This document shows positions 31,618 to 40,165 of a DNA stretch of 64,000 bases, piece after piece. A model generated the notes under the pieces. The model saw only the letters and a program-made list of their open reading frames with translations. It did no database searches and was not told the origin of the DNA. A program made the translations under genes and the position numbers. The stretch's first letter is position 1, and every line of letters begins with the position of its first letter. This stretch comes from Shouchella shacheensis. GTDB lineage: Bacteria > Bacillota > Bacilli > Bacillales > Bacillaceae_D. The DNA is taken from positions 1-64,000 of the forward strand of contig NZ_KQ947394.1 of assembly GCF_001484965.1 (NCBI RefSeq), read 5' to 3'.

Positions 31618-32538
31618 ATGGAAACCGCACGCATAAACGTTCCCGCCGCTACGTTATGGACAAATCAGGCCTCTCCCCGCCCCGCTGACCAACCGGCCCT
31701 CACCTCTCCTGCTGACTTGGATGCCTGGCTGAACCAGCTTTCCTATAACGAGCTTCTCGCGCTCTGCGACGACAACTTGGTTCAGAGCCAGGTGCTCTTT
31801 AATGAAGAAGTATATATTGAAAGAATCGATCAGGAGTGGGCAGCCGTGATTGTGCCGCACCAGCCGTGCAAAAAGGATACGCGCGGCTATCCCGGCTGGA
31901 TCCCTGCTGCCCAACTAACCAAAAGGAAAAGACCTTCAAGCTCCCATCACCATATCGTCACCGTTAGCACAAACACCGCTTGGCTTTTTACAGAAGACGA
32001 ACGACCGTGGCTTAAGCTCAGTTTTCAAACCGAGCTTGCCATTATTGAGACATCCGAGTTCGGTGCTAGAGTTGAAACGCCTCTTGGGCCCGGCTTCCTT
32101 CACGCCAGAGATATCGAATACGAAAAGCGCCCCGCCACCAGCGACCAGCTGCTTGAGAGTGCCCGCCAGTTTTTAGGACTCCCTTATCTATGGGGTGGGA
32201 TGAGCGGCTACGGGTTTGACTGTTCAGGCTTCGTCTACACGATGCACCGAGCAAGCGGCATCACCATCCCGAGAGATGCCTCGGATCAGGCAAGGACCGG
32301 GGAGGCGATTGAAGACGAAAGGCTAGAGCTAGGCGACCTTCTTTATTTTGCCCATGAAGAAGGAAAAGGAGCGGTCCATCACGTGGGCATGTATGCCGGG
32401 GACGGGGAGATGATTCATGCGCCTAAAACAGGGACGTCTGTCGAACAAATCAAGCTGGCAAGTACGAAGTATGAAGCGGAACATTGCGGGGCGCGACGGT
32501 TTTTTAAAAAACCAGAATGGAGAGTTGATGCGAAATAG
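31618..32538 (+). CDS. NlpC/P60 peptidase, YkfC-like, with SH3 domains
   Basis: The 306-residue protein has SH3-like N-terminal repeats (about residues 1-170) and a C40 papain-like domain from about 180. The catalytic Cys is in YGFDCSGFVY, the His in AVHHVGMYAGD, and a third polar residue in HAPKTG. No signal peptide is seen, as in Bacillus YkfC, which hydrolyses gamma-D-glutamyl bonds of recycled murein peptides in the cytoplasm. ATG 31618 follows AGGAGGTG. No dipeptide epimerase or transporter neighbour is present here. Confidence 0.86.
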   Translation: METARINVPAATLWTNQASPRPADQPALTSPADLDAWLNQLSYNELLALCDDNLVQSQVLFNEEVYIERIDQEWAAVIVPHQPCKKDTRGYPGWIPAAQLTKRKRPSSSHHHIVTVSTNTAWLFTEDERPWLKLSFQTELAIIETSEFGARVETPLGPGFLHARDIEYEKRPATSDQLLESARQFLGLPYLWGGMSGYGFDCSGFVYTMHRASGITIPRDASDQARTGEAIEDERLELGDLLYFAHEEGKGAVHHVGMYAGDGEMIHAPKTGTSVEQIKLASTKYEAEHCGARRFFKKPEWRVDAK

Positions 32539-33160
32539 GAAAGGGAACAAGAAAATGCATTCCCTCGCACAAGTATAATGGCGTCCCATTTCAAAGAATT
32601 CCCTAAATCATTGTGCTTATCAGCGATCGTACGAGCTGTTTGGTATTTGGGGTGTCTTCTACATACGGACAAAAATCGAAATAACCATCGCTTCTTCATT
32701 TAGCTCTTCTGGGGCCCAAACCGGGACTTTGGGGTCACTACATGACAAATCGCACCCAAATCAACCGCGGAAATGATTGCGCCATAGCGATGGGGAGGCC
32801 CATCTCATATAAGTCTTCGATGCCAGATAAGCTCATTTGTTGTATAGTAGCCATAGGAAGTATTCCTCCATTCGTTTTGGGGTGTTTTGTCGATGACACT
32901 ATACGAGACTTGGGGAGGTCATTTTTTTCTTGCCTTAACTCCCTTTGATGCAAGGGCTGTGATTTATAAATTCATTCGCTACAAGCGATTAATTTGATGC
33001 AGCAGCGATGACTAAAGTTCCACCCCCAAATACGATAAGAATACTCCTATTATAATCGATTGATTATGTAAAGAATACCAACATAAAACGTTGCTGTAGG
33101 CCAAACGTGCTGTGTGACAGCTTGTTTTTCTTTGAAGATCGAACGAGGAGGTTTTAGGGC
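32539..33160. other. Gap with probable gene remnants
   Basis: About 620 bp with no intact gene. A minus-strand frame at about 32738-32850 begins with a GGAGG site and encodes MATIQQMSLSGIEDLYEMGL before stopping; its parent family was not recognised, so it may be the start of a lost transposase or other gene. The right part holds the promoter region of phr. Confidence 0.4.
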
Positions 33161-34594
33161 ATGAGCATTCACATTGTCTGGTTTCGCCGCGACCTGCGTT
33201 GGAACGACCACACAGCTCTCGCAGCTGCACTTGATGCCTGTGAAGGTGATGATCGAGTCATGCTTGTTTTTCACATTAACCCGAAGATGACAAAATCTTT
33301 TTCACAGCGACATGATTATTTTTACGAATCCTTAAAAGCATTTGTCGACGCTGGAAAAGATAAAGGAGTTTCTGTCCATTTTCTACACGGAGAACCGGAA
33401 GAAGCCTTTCGTGAACTGTTAGAGCAAGTGAAGGACATAAGAAAGGTTCATTTTAATAAAGATGAGAGCGGTGCCGGACGGCAACGCGATCAGGCGGTGC
33501 AAAAGCTTTTAGAAGCAAAAGGGGTTTCTGTTCATCTATATACCGATCACCATTTGCACGGAGCAGAGGAAGTCACGAAAGAGGACGGCTCAATGTATCA
33601 AGTGTTTACGCCGTATTACAGAAAGTGGAGATCTCTGCCAAAACCAGAGTTGCGTATCATCGATGAACAGAAACTACAATCTACTTCCATCGATCAGCGC
33701 GACACCTTTGCGAAAGGCAGAGAGGCGTACAATCAATTAATGCAGCAAAAGACTGGAAAATGGAGCGACAGGGCAGGAGAAGTGAACGGTCGAGAAAGGC
33801 TGAAAACATTTCTAAACGATGGACTTGCTACTTATCATGAGGAACGTGATGTTCCAGCTATCGATGGCACGAGTCGATTATCCCCGTACTTGCGCACAGG
33901 CGCATTGTCCCCACGCATGGTGCATAAAGCGTTGCAAATTGTTGAAGACAAGTACGGAGGCAGCAAAGGCGCAGATACCTTTATCCAAGAACTCGCATGG
34001 CGAGACTTTTACAATATGATCTACTACGCTCATCCAAACGGAAAAGATGAAGAATGGAATCAAACGTACAGAAATCTCGACTGGTCTTATGACGAGGAAG
34101 AGTTGGAACGCTGGAAACGTGGGGAAACCGGCTTTCCAATCGTCGATGCTGCGATGAGACAATTGCAACAAGAGGGGTGGATGCATAATCGCTTGCGCAT
34201 GGTCGTCGCTTCATTTTTAACAAAAGATCTTCTTTTGGACTGGCGACTTGGCGAACGGCACTTTGAAGAGATGCTGATTGATTACGATCCAGCATCAAAC
34301 ATCGGCGGATGGCAATGGGCCGCCTCCACAGGAACTGGCGCAGTGCCGTACTTTCGCGTATTCAATCCAACGCGACAGTCCGAACGTTTTGACCCAGATG
34401 GCACCTTTATTAAAATGTACCTACCAGAACTAAAAGAATTACCCCTTGACTACATTCATGAACCCCACCGTATGTCATCTGAACAACAAGAGAAAGCCGA
34501 ATGCATCATCGGCAAACAGTACCCTGAACCAATGGTGAACCATAAAGAAAGACGTCGCCAGGCGATTGAGATGTTTGAAGGGGAGAAAACTTAG
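33161..34594 (+). CDS. phr: Deoxyribodipyrimidine photolyase
   Basis: The 477-residue class I cryptochrome/photolyase has an N-terminal antenna domain (IVWFRRDLRWNDHTAL, residues 1-130) and a C-terminal FAD domain with TSRLSPYLRTGALSPR, FIQELAWRDFYN, GFPIVDAAMRQL, WMHNRLRMVVASFLTKDLLLDWR and NIGGWQWAASTGTGA. It repairs UV-induced cyclobutane pyrimidine dimers using blue light. Ribosome site AGGAGG. Confidence 0.95.
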   Translation: MSIHIVWFRRDLRWNDHTALAAALDACEGDDRVMLVFHINPKMTKSFSQRHDYFYESLKAFVDAGKDKGVSVHFLHGEPEEAFRELLEQVKDIRKVHFNKDESGAGRQRDQAVQKLLEAKGVSVHLYTDHHLHGAEEVTKEDGSMYQVFTPYYRKWRSLPKPELRIIDEQKLQSTSIDQRDTFAKGREAYNQLMQQKTGKWSDRAGEVNGRERLKTFLNDGLATYHEERDVPAIDGTSRLSPYLRTGALSPRMVHKALQIVEDKYGGSKGADTFIQELAWRDFYNMIYYAHPNGKDEEWNQTYRNLDWSYDEEELERWKRGETGFPIVDAAMRQLQQEGWMHNRLRMVVASFLTKDLLLDWRLGERHFEEMLIDYDPASNIGGWQWAASTGTGAVPYFRVFNPTRQSERFDPDGTFIKMYLPELKELPLDYIHEPHRMSSEQQEKAECIIGKQYPEPMVNHKERRRQAIEMFEGEKT

Positions 34595-34921
34595 AACGTA
34601 CTTGCCTCTCGGTTCCCCTCTTGGTCTGCTTCGTCACTAACAAGGTACCGGGGGGATTGGCTGCTGGTAGGATCTTTTGTGTTGCCGCTTATGCACGTTT
34701 TCGCTTCATTGGCTCTCCTGCACTCTTAATGAAAGAGTGTAGGCACCACATATGAGGGAATCACTTATTATTAAGTAGAGCGTTCACTTAAACTCTATTA
34801 ATGGGATTTTCGCAGGCGCGATTGATGTGCCTTGAGTGGAGCTTCTTTATGGACGCCCCTCATTCACCGGCTGAGCTAGCAGGGACTCGTGCGTGCTTTT
34901 TCCCTTTCTATATAACCAACC
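34595..34921. other. Intergenic region
   Basis: No gene was recognised. A hairpin CACTCTT (34721-34727) with AAGAGTG (34733-34739) is present without a T run. The stretch separates phr and the MOSC gene, which converge. Confidence 0.4.
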
Positions 34922-35569
34922 CTAATCCAACAACCTCCTAAAATGCCTCCGCCACTTTTCAGCGAGTGCATGAACTTCGAGGAGAGCAGCAACCCCTTCA
35001 CAATCCTTCTCCTGTTGAAAGTACAGTCGATGCGCACGCAGCACCGAAATTCCCGTACCATCCTGCTCTACCAGCCTAATGTTTGAATCAGCGCGAATGA
35101 TGCCTTCCTCTAGCACTTTGCAAAAATACCCTGTGTATCCCGTCTCGACAATGCGCTTAAAGTGCCCGCCAAGCCCGGTTCTTCGGTCTATTGTTTTGCA
35201 AGGAACACGCCCTTGAGTCACTTGTATCACCGCGTCTCCTGCTTGGAAGACATCACCGATGCAAACATCTTTTTCCGTCATGCCCGCCACCGTCAAGTTT
35301 TCACCAAACGCTGAGGGTGGCAGCTTCGCCTGACACTCTTTTTCCCAGAAAGGGTAGTGCTCCGCCGAATACAGGCAAACCGCGCGCTCAAATCCACCAT
35401 GATTTTTCAAGTCTGCGACGCCATCGCCGCGGAAACCTTCTTTGGCAAGATAGACCTCATCGACGTTCTCTTTGCAGATGCCTGTTTTCATCTTCTTTGT
35501 TTCCTCGTACGTCATTTGCTTCGGCAAGCCGACAGCTAGATGATGTAATGTCCCCTCGAGTTTTTGCAT
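34922..35569 (-). CDS. MOSC domain protein, YiiM-like
   Basis: This 215-residue protein has a MOSC core: GFRGDGVADLKNHGGFERAVCLYSAEHYPFW, FGENLTVAGMTEKDVCIGDVF and the cysteine motif QGRVPCKTIDRR, which would bind molybdenum cofactor. YiiM-type proteins reduce N-hydroxylated bases and related compounds. GGAGG lies eight bases before ATG 35569, while the longer GTG start has no good ribosome site. It is separated by about 120 bp from the ornithine-cyclodeaminase-like gene. Confidence 0.82.
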   Translation of the reverse strand: MQKLEGTLHHLAVGLPKQMTYEETKKMKTGICKENVDEVYLAKEGFRGDGVADLKNHGGFERAVCLYSAEHYPFWEKECQAKLPPSAFGENLTVAGMTEKDVCIGDVFQAGDAVIQVTQGRVPCKTIDRRTGLGGHFKRIVETGYTGYFCKVLEEGIIRADSNIRLVEQDGTGISVLRAHRLYFQQEKDCEGVAALLEVHALAEKWRRHFRRLLD

Positions 35570-35650
35570 GACCAACGCCTCCACAAACGAAGTTGCTTCT
35601 TTTATTTCTATCACTCTTTTTGGCGATTGTCACGTAATGGGTAGAAATTC

Positions 35651-35693
35651 AGAAGCAAAACCTTGAGTGGCACTCTCAACGCCTTTTGCTTTA
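35651..35693 (-). terminator. Hairpin at the end of the cyclodeaminase-like gene
   Basis: AGCAAAA (35654-35660) pairs with TTTTGCT (35684-35690), with an inner TTGAG/CTCAA stem. It overlaps the stop codon of the gene at 35691. Confidence 0.6.
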
Positions 35694-36644
35694 CCTTGAC
35701 AACCTTCTCAGCGCAAAATTGGCAATGGCCGTGTCCTGCACCCCAGTTCCGGTTAAATCGCAAACGGTAATTTGCTCGTCCGTTGTGCGCCCCAAAGCGT
35801 CGCCGTGAACAATCGCTCCAAGTTCTGTCACGTCCTCTTCTCGGACCTCCGCTGCGTGATGCAGCTCTCCGATTGTGAACACTTGAGATTTGGAATCGCC
35901 CACAATCAAGTCTGCTTTCTCAAATACATTCGGTGACAGCTCGTTTTTGTGCTCGGCATCCGATCCCATCGCCGTGATATGCAAACCCGGATGCAGCCAT
36001 TCTGCTTGAATAAGTGGTTCCGTTGACGGTGTTGTCGTTACGATAAGGTCGCTCGCCTTAACCACGTTTTCAACATCTGATTCGATCTGTACCGTCACTC
36101 CGTACGCCTCTTCCATGTCCCGCTTGTACGCCTTGGCATGTTCCTGCGTCCGTCCGTACACATGCACCTGCGCGAACGAGCGAACAAGTTTCAGCGCTTC
36201 CACTTGCAGCCGGGCTTGCATGCCTGTGCCGATGACGCCCACACTCTTGATGTGTGTTTTCGCAAGTTTCGATGCTGCAACTGCTCCGGCAAGTGCTGTA
36301 CGCACGTCCGTCAGGTAGCCGTTGTCCTGTAGCAGCGCTTTCGGCACGCCAGTTTCTGAATCCATCGCCAGCATCAAGCCTCCAAGGCTTGGCAACCCCT
36401 TTTTCGGGTTATCAAAGAAACCAGAAGAAACTTTGATCGCAAACGTCTCAAACCCTGGAATATAAGCGGTTTTAATATCCGTCTCCCCACGATGCTCCGG
36501 CACGTCGACGCGAATGACCGGCGGCTGCGAGACCTGCCCTTTATACAAATGGCGAAAAGCTTCCTCCACCTCTGTCAGCGCTTCTTTAGAAATGGTGACC
36601 TGCTCCCGGATCTCTTTTTCTTTAAAAATGTCCATCTCATTCAT
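35691..36644 (-). CDS. Ornithine cyclodeaminase/mu-crystallin family protein (EutC-like)
   Basis: The 317-residue protein has the family's NAD-binding Rossmann core (VGVIGTGMQARLQVEALKLV) and VDVPEHRGETDIKTAYIPG, KVSSGFFDNPKKGLPSLGG, DNGYLTDVRTALAGAVAASKL. Family members include ornithine cyclodeaminase, alanine dehydrogenase and the ectoine-degradation protein EutC. It is divergent from a threonine-dehydratase-like gene; the same pair (eutB, eutC) occurs in ectoine and hydroxyectoine catabolism, so that pathway is possible (inference). The start may also be ATG 36635. Confidence 0.85.
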   Translation of the reverse strand: MNEMDIFKEKEIREQVTISKEALTEVEEAFRHLYKGQVSQPPVIRVDVPEHRGETDIKTAYIPGFETFAIKVSSGFFDNPKKGLPSLGGLMLAMDSETGVPKALLQDNGYLTDVRTALAGAVAASKLAKTHIKSVGVIGTGMQARLQVEALKLVRSFAQVHVYGRTQEHAKAYKRDMEEAYGVTVQIESDVENVVKASDLIVTTTPSTEPLIQAEWLHPGLHITAMGSDAEHKNELSPNVFEKADLIVGDSKSQVFTIGELHHAAEVREEDVTELGAIVHGDALGRTTDEQITVCDLTGTGVQDTAIANFALRRLSR

Positions 36645-36796
36645 CCTCTCTCCTTTGCGAATGACACTCTTTCTATCTTTTTAAATAGAAGACTTACGTT
36701 TTCCTGCTTCATCTGGAAATTTAATTTTCGCCAAGGCAGGAGTTTGTCGCCTTCTGTCCAATGTAGGCCAAGAGACTTTTGTTAGGAGGAGACGAC

Positions 36797-37777
36797 ATGC
36801 AGCAACAGATTTTCATGCGAGCGGTATGGCAAGCGCGTAAACGACTTCAACCCTATCTTACGAAAACACCACTTATAAAAAGCGCGGTGTTATCAGAGAA
36901 GTGCGGGGTTCCCGTCTGGCTAAAGCTAGAAACCCTCCAACCTAGTGGCTCCTTCAAGCTACGGGGCGCGCTTAACTTTTTGCAGTCACTGCCAGTGGCT
37001 GAGCAACAACGTGGGGTCACGGCATTTTCGACAGGCAACCACGGATTAGCGGTTGCCTATGCGGCTAAACAGGCCGGGATTCGTGCAGTCATCTTTGTCT
37101 CAGAAGCGGTGCCCGAGGCGAAGAAAGAGGCGCTTCGAGCAAGCGGCGCAGAGCTTGTGATCACCGGGAAAAGTCAGGATGAAGCCGGAGCGGCCTGCCT
37201 TCAGATGAGCGAGAAAGAGGGACTTCCTCTCGTTCCCCCGTTTGATCATCCAGCCATCATTGCTGGCCAAGGCACTCTTGGCCTTGAGTTACTAGAAGAT
37301 TTGCCTGAGATTGATACCGTCATCGCAGGCCTATCTGGAGGCGGCTTACTTGGTGGCGTCGGACTGGCATTAAAGGAAACCGACCGCTCGATTACCGTTG
37401 CCGGCATAAGTATCGAAAAGGGAGCGGCGATGGAAGAAAGTTTGGCCGCTGGGCGCCCAGTCGACGTTCCCGAACACCCGACATTCGCTGATAGCTTGCT
37501 TGGCGGGATTGGCGCAGACAACCGCTATACATTGGAAGCGGTCAAACAGTATGTCGACACGCGCTTCCGCCTTTCTGAGGAGAGCATCGCTAGAGGAATG
37601 GCTTTTCTGTACAAGCACCACCGCTTAGTCGTCGAGGGAGCGGCGGCTGTTGGCGTCGGTGCACTGTTACACGGAGACATTCGTCCTAAGGGACCGACGG
37701 CGGTGATTGTGACGGGTGCGGGAATTGATGTGGGGACGCATTTGGAGACTGTTCGTCCTTATATGGATGGGGTTTAA
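36797..37777 (+). CDS. Threonine/serine dehydratase-like PLP enzyme (EutB-like)
   Basis: The 326-residue fold-type II PLP enzyme has the PLP lysine in PSGSFKLRGALNFL, the phosphate loop LSGGGLLGGVGL and a final TGAGIDVG. It lacks the C-terminal ACT domains of biosynthetic IlvA. Possible roles are catabolic threonine/serine deamination, or EutB activity in ectoine breakdown given its EutC-like partner. ATG 36797 follows AGGAGGAG. A degraded repeat copy (R8) follows the gene. Confidence 0.85.
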   Translation: MQQQIFMRAVWQARKRLQPYLTKTPLIKSAVLSEKCGVPVWLKLETLQPSGSFKLRGALNFLQSLPVAEQQRGVTAFSTGNHGLAVAYAAKQAGIRAVIFVSEAVPEAKKEALRASGAELVITGKSQDEAGAACLQMSEKEGLPLVPPFDHPAIIAGQGTLGLELLEDLPEIDTVIAGLSGGGLLGGVGLALKETDRSITVAGISIEKGAAMEESLAAGRPVDVPEHPTFADSLLGGIGADNRYTLEAVKQYVDTRFRLSEESIARGMAFLYKHHRLVVEGAAAVGVGALLHGDIRPKGPTAVIVTGAGIDVGTHLETVRPYMDGV

Positions 37778-37898
37778 GCCCCTCAACCTTTGGATGAGAA
37801 GAGAAGGACTGTTAAAAATAAGGCTAACAAGCCCGACTTATACGCTTGGTAGCTTTTTCGCTCCCCGTGGCTTTTTGTGCCCCTGCCCCCATCCTCTG

Positions 37899-38008
37899 AG
37901 TCGTTGCACAGAAGTGAGGATTGTGGGAGGCCTGCTACTCGCCAGCCCCGTCTTGGATTTCTGCAGGACTAGAGAATTTCGACGCTTCTACCCGCCGGAG
38001 CTAGACAG
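37899..38008 (+). repeat. Degraded 3'-UTR hairpin repeat, copy R8
   Basis: The 5' end is eroded, but GTCGTTGCACAGAAG, GGCCTGC with GCAGGAC, and the intact 3' end CGACGCTTCTACCCGCCGGAGCTAGACA (split here by mismatches) identify it as a family member. It lies about 120 bp after the threonine-dehydratase-like stop rather than adjacent to it. Confidence 0.65.
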
Positions 38009-38046
38009 AAAGAAGACAAAGCATCTCGCCTCATCTTCTTCTCTCT
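38009..38046. terminator. Weak terminator-like hairpin
   Basis: AAGAAGA pairs with TCTTCTT around a loop, located between R8 and the transporter stop. The T tract is short. Confidence 0.4.
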
Positions 38047-39006
38047 TTACGCACTCCGTTTTTCGTCTGTGGCGTGACGATCCTCAAGCGGTCGACGGTT
38101 CCAAAAACTTGCAAGAATTGGACCCGAGATATTATGCCAAACACTGAAAATCGCACCAGGCAAAGCCGCTAGCGGACCAAAATGCGTAGCGCCGAGACTG
38201 CTGGCTAGGCCTGAATTTTGCATGCCCACTTCAATGGAAACCGCCCGACACTGCGCAGGACTTGCGCGAAGGAGAACGGCAAGAAGATAGCCGAACAAGT
38301 AACCCGCCCCGTTGTGCAGGAAAGCCGCAAGAAATACAGGGAGTCCTACTTCAATAATGTTGCCAGCGTTCGCCGCGACCACTCCCATCACGATCAGGAT
38401 AATCGCTGTTACAGAAACGAGTGGGAGTGCAGGCGTGACCTTCTCGACGCCTCTTCCGAATAAGTAGTTACACAACACACCTAACACAATTGGAAGCAAC
38501 ACGACTTGTGTGATCGAAACAAACAGCGCCCATGGATCAACAGGCAACCAGCTGTTGGCGACCAAGTACATGATAAACGGCGTCGCTAGAGGCGCAAACA
38601 GCGTAGAGAGTGTCGTCATCGACACGGATAGAGGCAAATCTCCCTTCGCGAGATACACCATGACGTTGGAAGACGTTCCTCCCGGTACTGAGCCAAGCAA
38701 AACGACGCCGATGGCTATTTCAGGTGGGAGGTTCAATAACCAGACAATAGCCAGCGCGAGCAGTGGCATCACTGTAAACTGCAAGAGCACGCCAAAGATG
38801 ACGATCTTTGGTTTCTTAAAAACCATCGCGAAGTCATTGGCTCTTAAGTTCAAGCCCATTCCGAACATAATCAACCCGAGAAGAATGTTGATCGCACCCG
38901 TAAGCACAGACAAACCAGTGAAAAAATAGGCGATAATAGCAGCCGCAATGACGAAAAAAGCAAAGTATTTTCCAGCAAAACGGCTGATGGATGCTACGGT
39001 TTTCAT
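38047..39006 (-). CDS. BASS family sodium-dependent transporter
   Basis: This 319-residue protein has the 9-10 TM bile acid:sodium symporter fold with the sodium-site motifs GSVPGGTSSNVMVYLAKGDLPLS and EVGMQNSGLASSLGATHFG. Bacterial members move organic anions such as pantoate, pyruvate or keto acids, with sodium. Location beside a dehydratase and a cyclodeaminase suggests uptake of a related organic compound (inference). It is convergent with the dehydratase. Confidence 0.88.
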   Translation of the reverse strand: MKTVASISRFAGKYFAFFVIAAAIIAYFFTGLSVLTGAINILLGLIMFGMGLNLRANDFAMVFKKPKIVIFGVLLQFTVMPLLALAIVWLLNLPPEIAIGVVLLGSVPGGTSSNVMVYLAKGDLPLSVSMTTLSTLFAPLATPFIMYLVANSWLPVDPWALFVSITQVVLLPIVLGVLCNYLFGRGVEKVTPALPLVSVTAIILIVMGVVAANAGNIIEVGLPVFLAAFLHNGAGYLFGYLLAVLLRASPAQCRAVSIEVGMQNSGLASSLGATHFGPLAALPGAIFSVWHNISGPILASFWNRRPLEDRHATDEKRSA

Positions 39007-39416
39007 TTTCTAACTCTCCCTCACTCCAACTACTTGGTAGATGATTTACTTTTTTGTATAAATCACATCGTACGCCTAATTTCAGAAAGTTGCAACCCCT
39101 TTTTGAGTGTAGTGTAGTGGGCTATAAGGCGAGAGGTGTTTATTATGGTCCGTCTATCGTAAAGAGGAAGTTGTTGGGTCTCTCTATATGGATATCTACT
39201 CTTGGAGGGTTATTTTTGTATCGTTCTCTCCCTATTCAGTTATTTGGCTCCCGTTTCAGTAAGTTCCCTTTCCGTCTCGGGAGGCCATTTGGATGCGTTT
39301 ATTTTTGCTTCCCTAAGGGAAAAGGTTTTTATAATACTTTGTCATTTTAGTAGCTTTGGTATAGTATAGATCTAACAGGGCAGACTGACTCCCAAAATCC
39401 AGTTAGGAGGATGGGG
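39007..39416. other. AT-rich intergenic region
   Basis: A 98-residue frame is possible here, but with no ribosome site and unusual composition; it is not called. The right end (TTGTCA..TATAGT around 39340-39365) is probably the promoter of the antitoxin-like gene, although the spacer (15 bp) is short. Confidence 0.35.
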
Positions 39417-39629
39417 ATGTCTGACAAGGAGGCAAAAGATATGGCGACAAGCATAAATACTAACCGTTTTGTCATTTCTCAAAATGAAGCTGAAGCAATT
39501 GCTAATTTACCTGTTAGAACAGTGAAGCCATCTAAAATGGCCAATGATTTTTTCTCGACACCAGAACAACGTAGAGCAGAGGCTAAAAAAATCATTGCAG
39601 CTAGAAAGGGTATTCGCAATGGAAATTAA
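39417..39629 (+). CDS. Antitoxin-like protein of a GNAT toxin pair
   Basis: This 70-residue protein (62 residues if starting at ATG 39441, which also has AAGGAGG) ends with a helical tail STPEQRRAEAKKIIAARKGI. Its last 11 bases overlap the ATG of a gene for a GNAT-like protein, the arrangement of type II toxin-antitoxin operons. The family was not recognised by name. Both starts have good ribosome sites. Confidence 0.5.
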   Translation: MSDKEAKDMATSINTNRFVISQNEAEAIANLPVRTVKPSKMANDFFSTPEQRRAEAKKIIAARKGIRNGN

Positions 39630-39965
39630 AAGCTTGCACCACTTAATTAACGAGTACCAAGAAATTGGAGATGATCAACTTCTTGCAGATCATCTCTTTA
39701 CTTTTGTTTGCAAAAAGAACAAGGACGTTGAATCATTCTTGCTCAGTTAGGTCGTTCCGATGACTACAAAGGAATTCTACCTGGCCGTGAGGTTGTCGAC
39801 GAGACTAAAAATCTTTGCAAAGTTATCAAAGAACTCACCGCCATGCGAATTGTAGGCGTTGAGTATAGTGACGGACCCCTCCATTTATTTTATGAAAAAA
39901 TGGGCTTTAAAAATATCCAATTTAACGAGGAAACAAACAATTGGCTGTCTTTTCTAAATATTTAG
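39619..39965 (+). pseudogene. GNAT toxin-like gene with internal deletion
   Basis: The N-terminal part MEIKSLHHLINEYQEIGDD.. continues to about residue 40; then a stop occurs, and a different frame gives the typical second half IILAQLGRSDDYKG.. and LHLFYEKMGFKNIQ. About 60 residues expected between them (including part of the acetyl-CoA fold) are missing. The deletion joins the halves out of frame, so the toxin is inactive while the antitoxin is intact. Confidence 0.65.
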
Positions 39966-40113
39966 TTTTTGCAATTGTAATTCCATTTAAAACTGCGGAT
40001 GATTATTAGTGTCGCATTCGTAGTCGTATTACAAACCGGTTCAGCGGCTCTGTCATAAAACCGCATCCCTCTCTCCTCACCTTGGACCACTCCTTCCTTT
40101 CCTAGGCACAAGC

Positions 40114-40152
40114 AAAAAAACCGAGAACAAAGGCGCTCCCCTGCACTCGGCA
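40114..40152 (-). terminator. Terminator of the sucrose operon
   Basis: CCGAG (40121-40125) pairs with CTCGG (40146-40150); on the minus strand seven T follow. It is 15 bp beyond the scrB stop. Confidence 0.75.
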
Positions 40153-40165
40153 ACTGAAAGATCTC

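Noticed and set aside
39054-39350. 98-residue frame before the antitoxin-like gene
   Set aside because: No ribosome site, unusual aromatic-rich composition, and no resemblance to known proteins.
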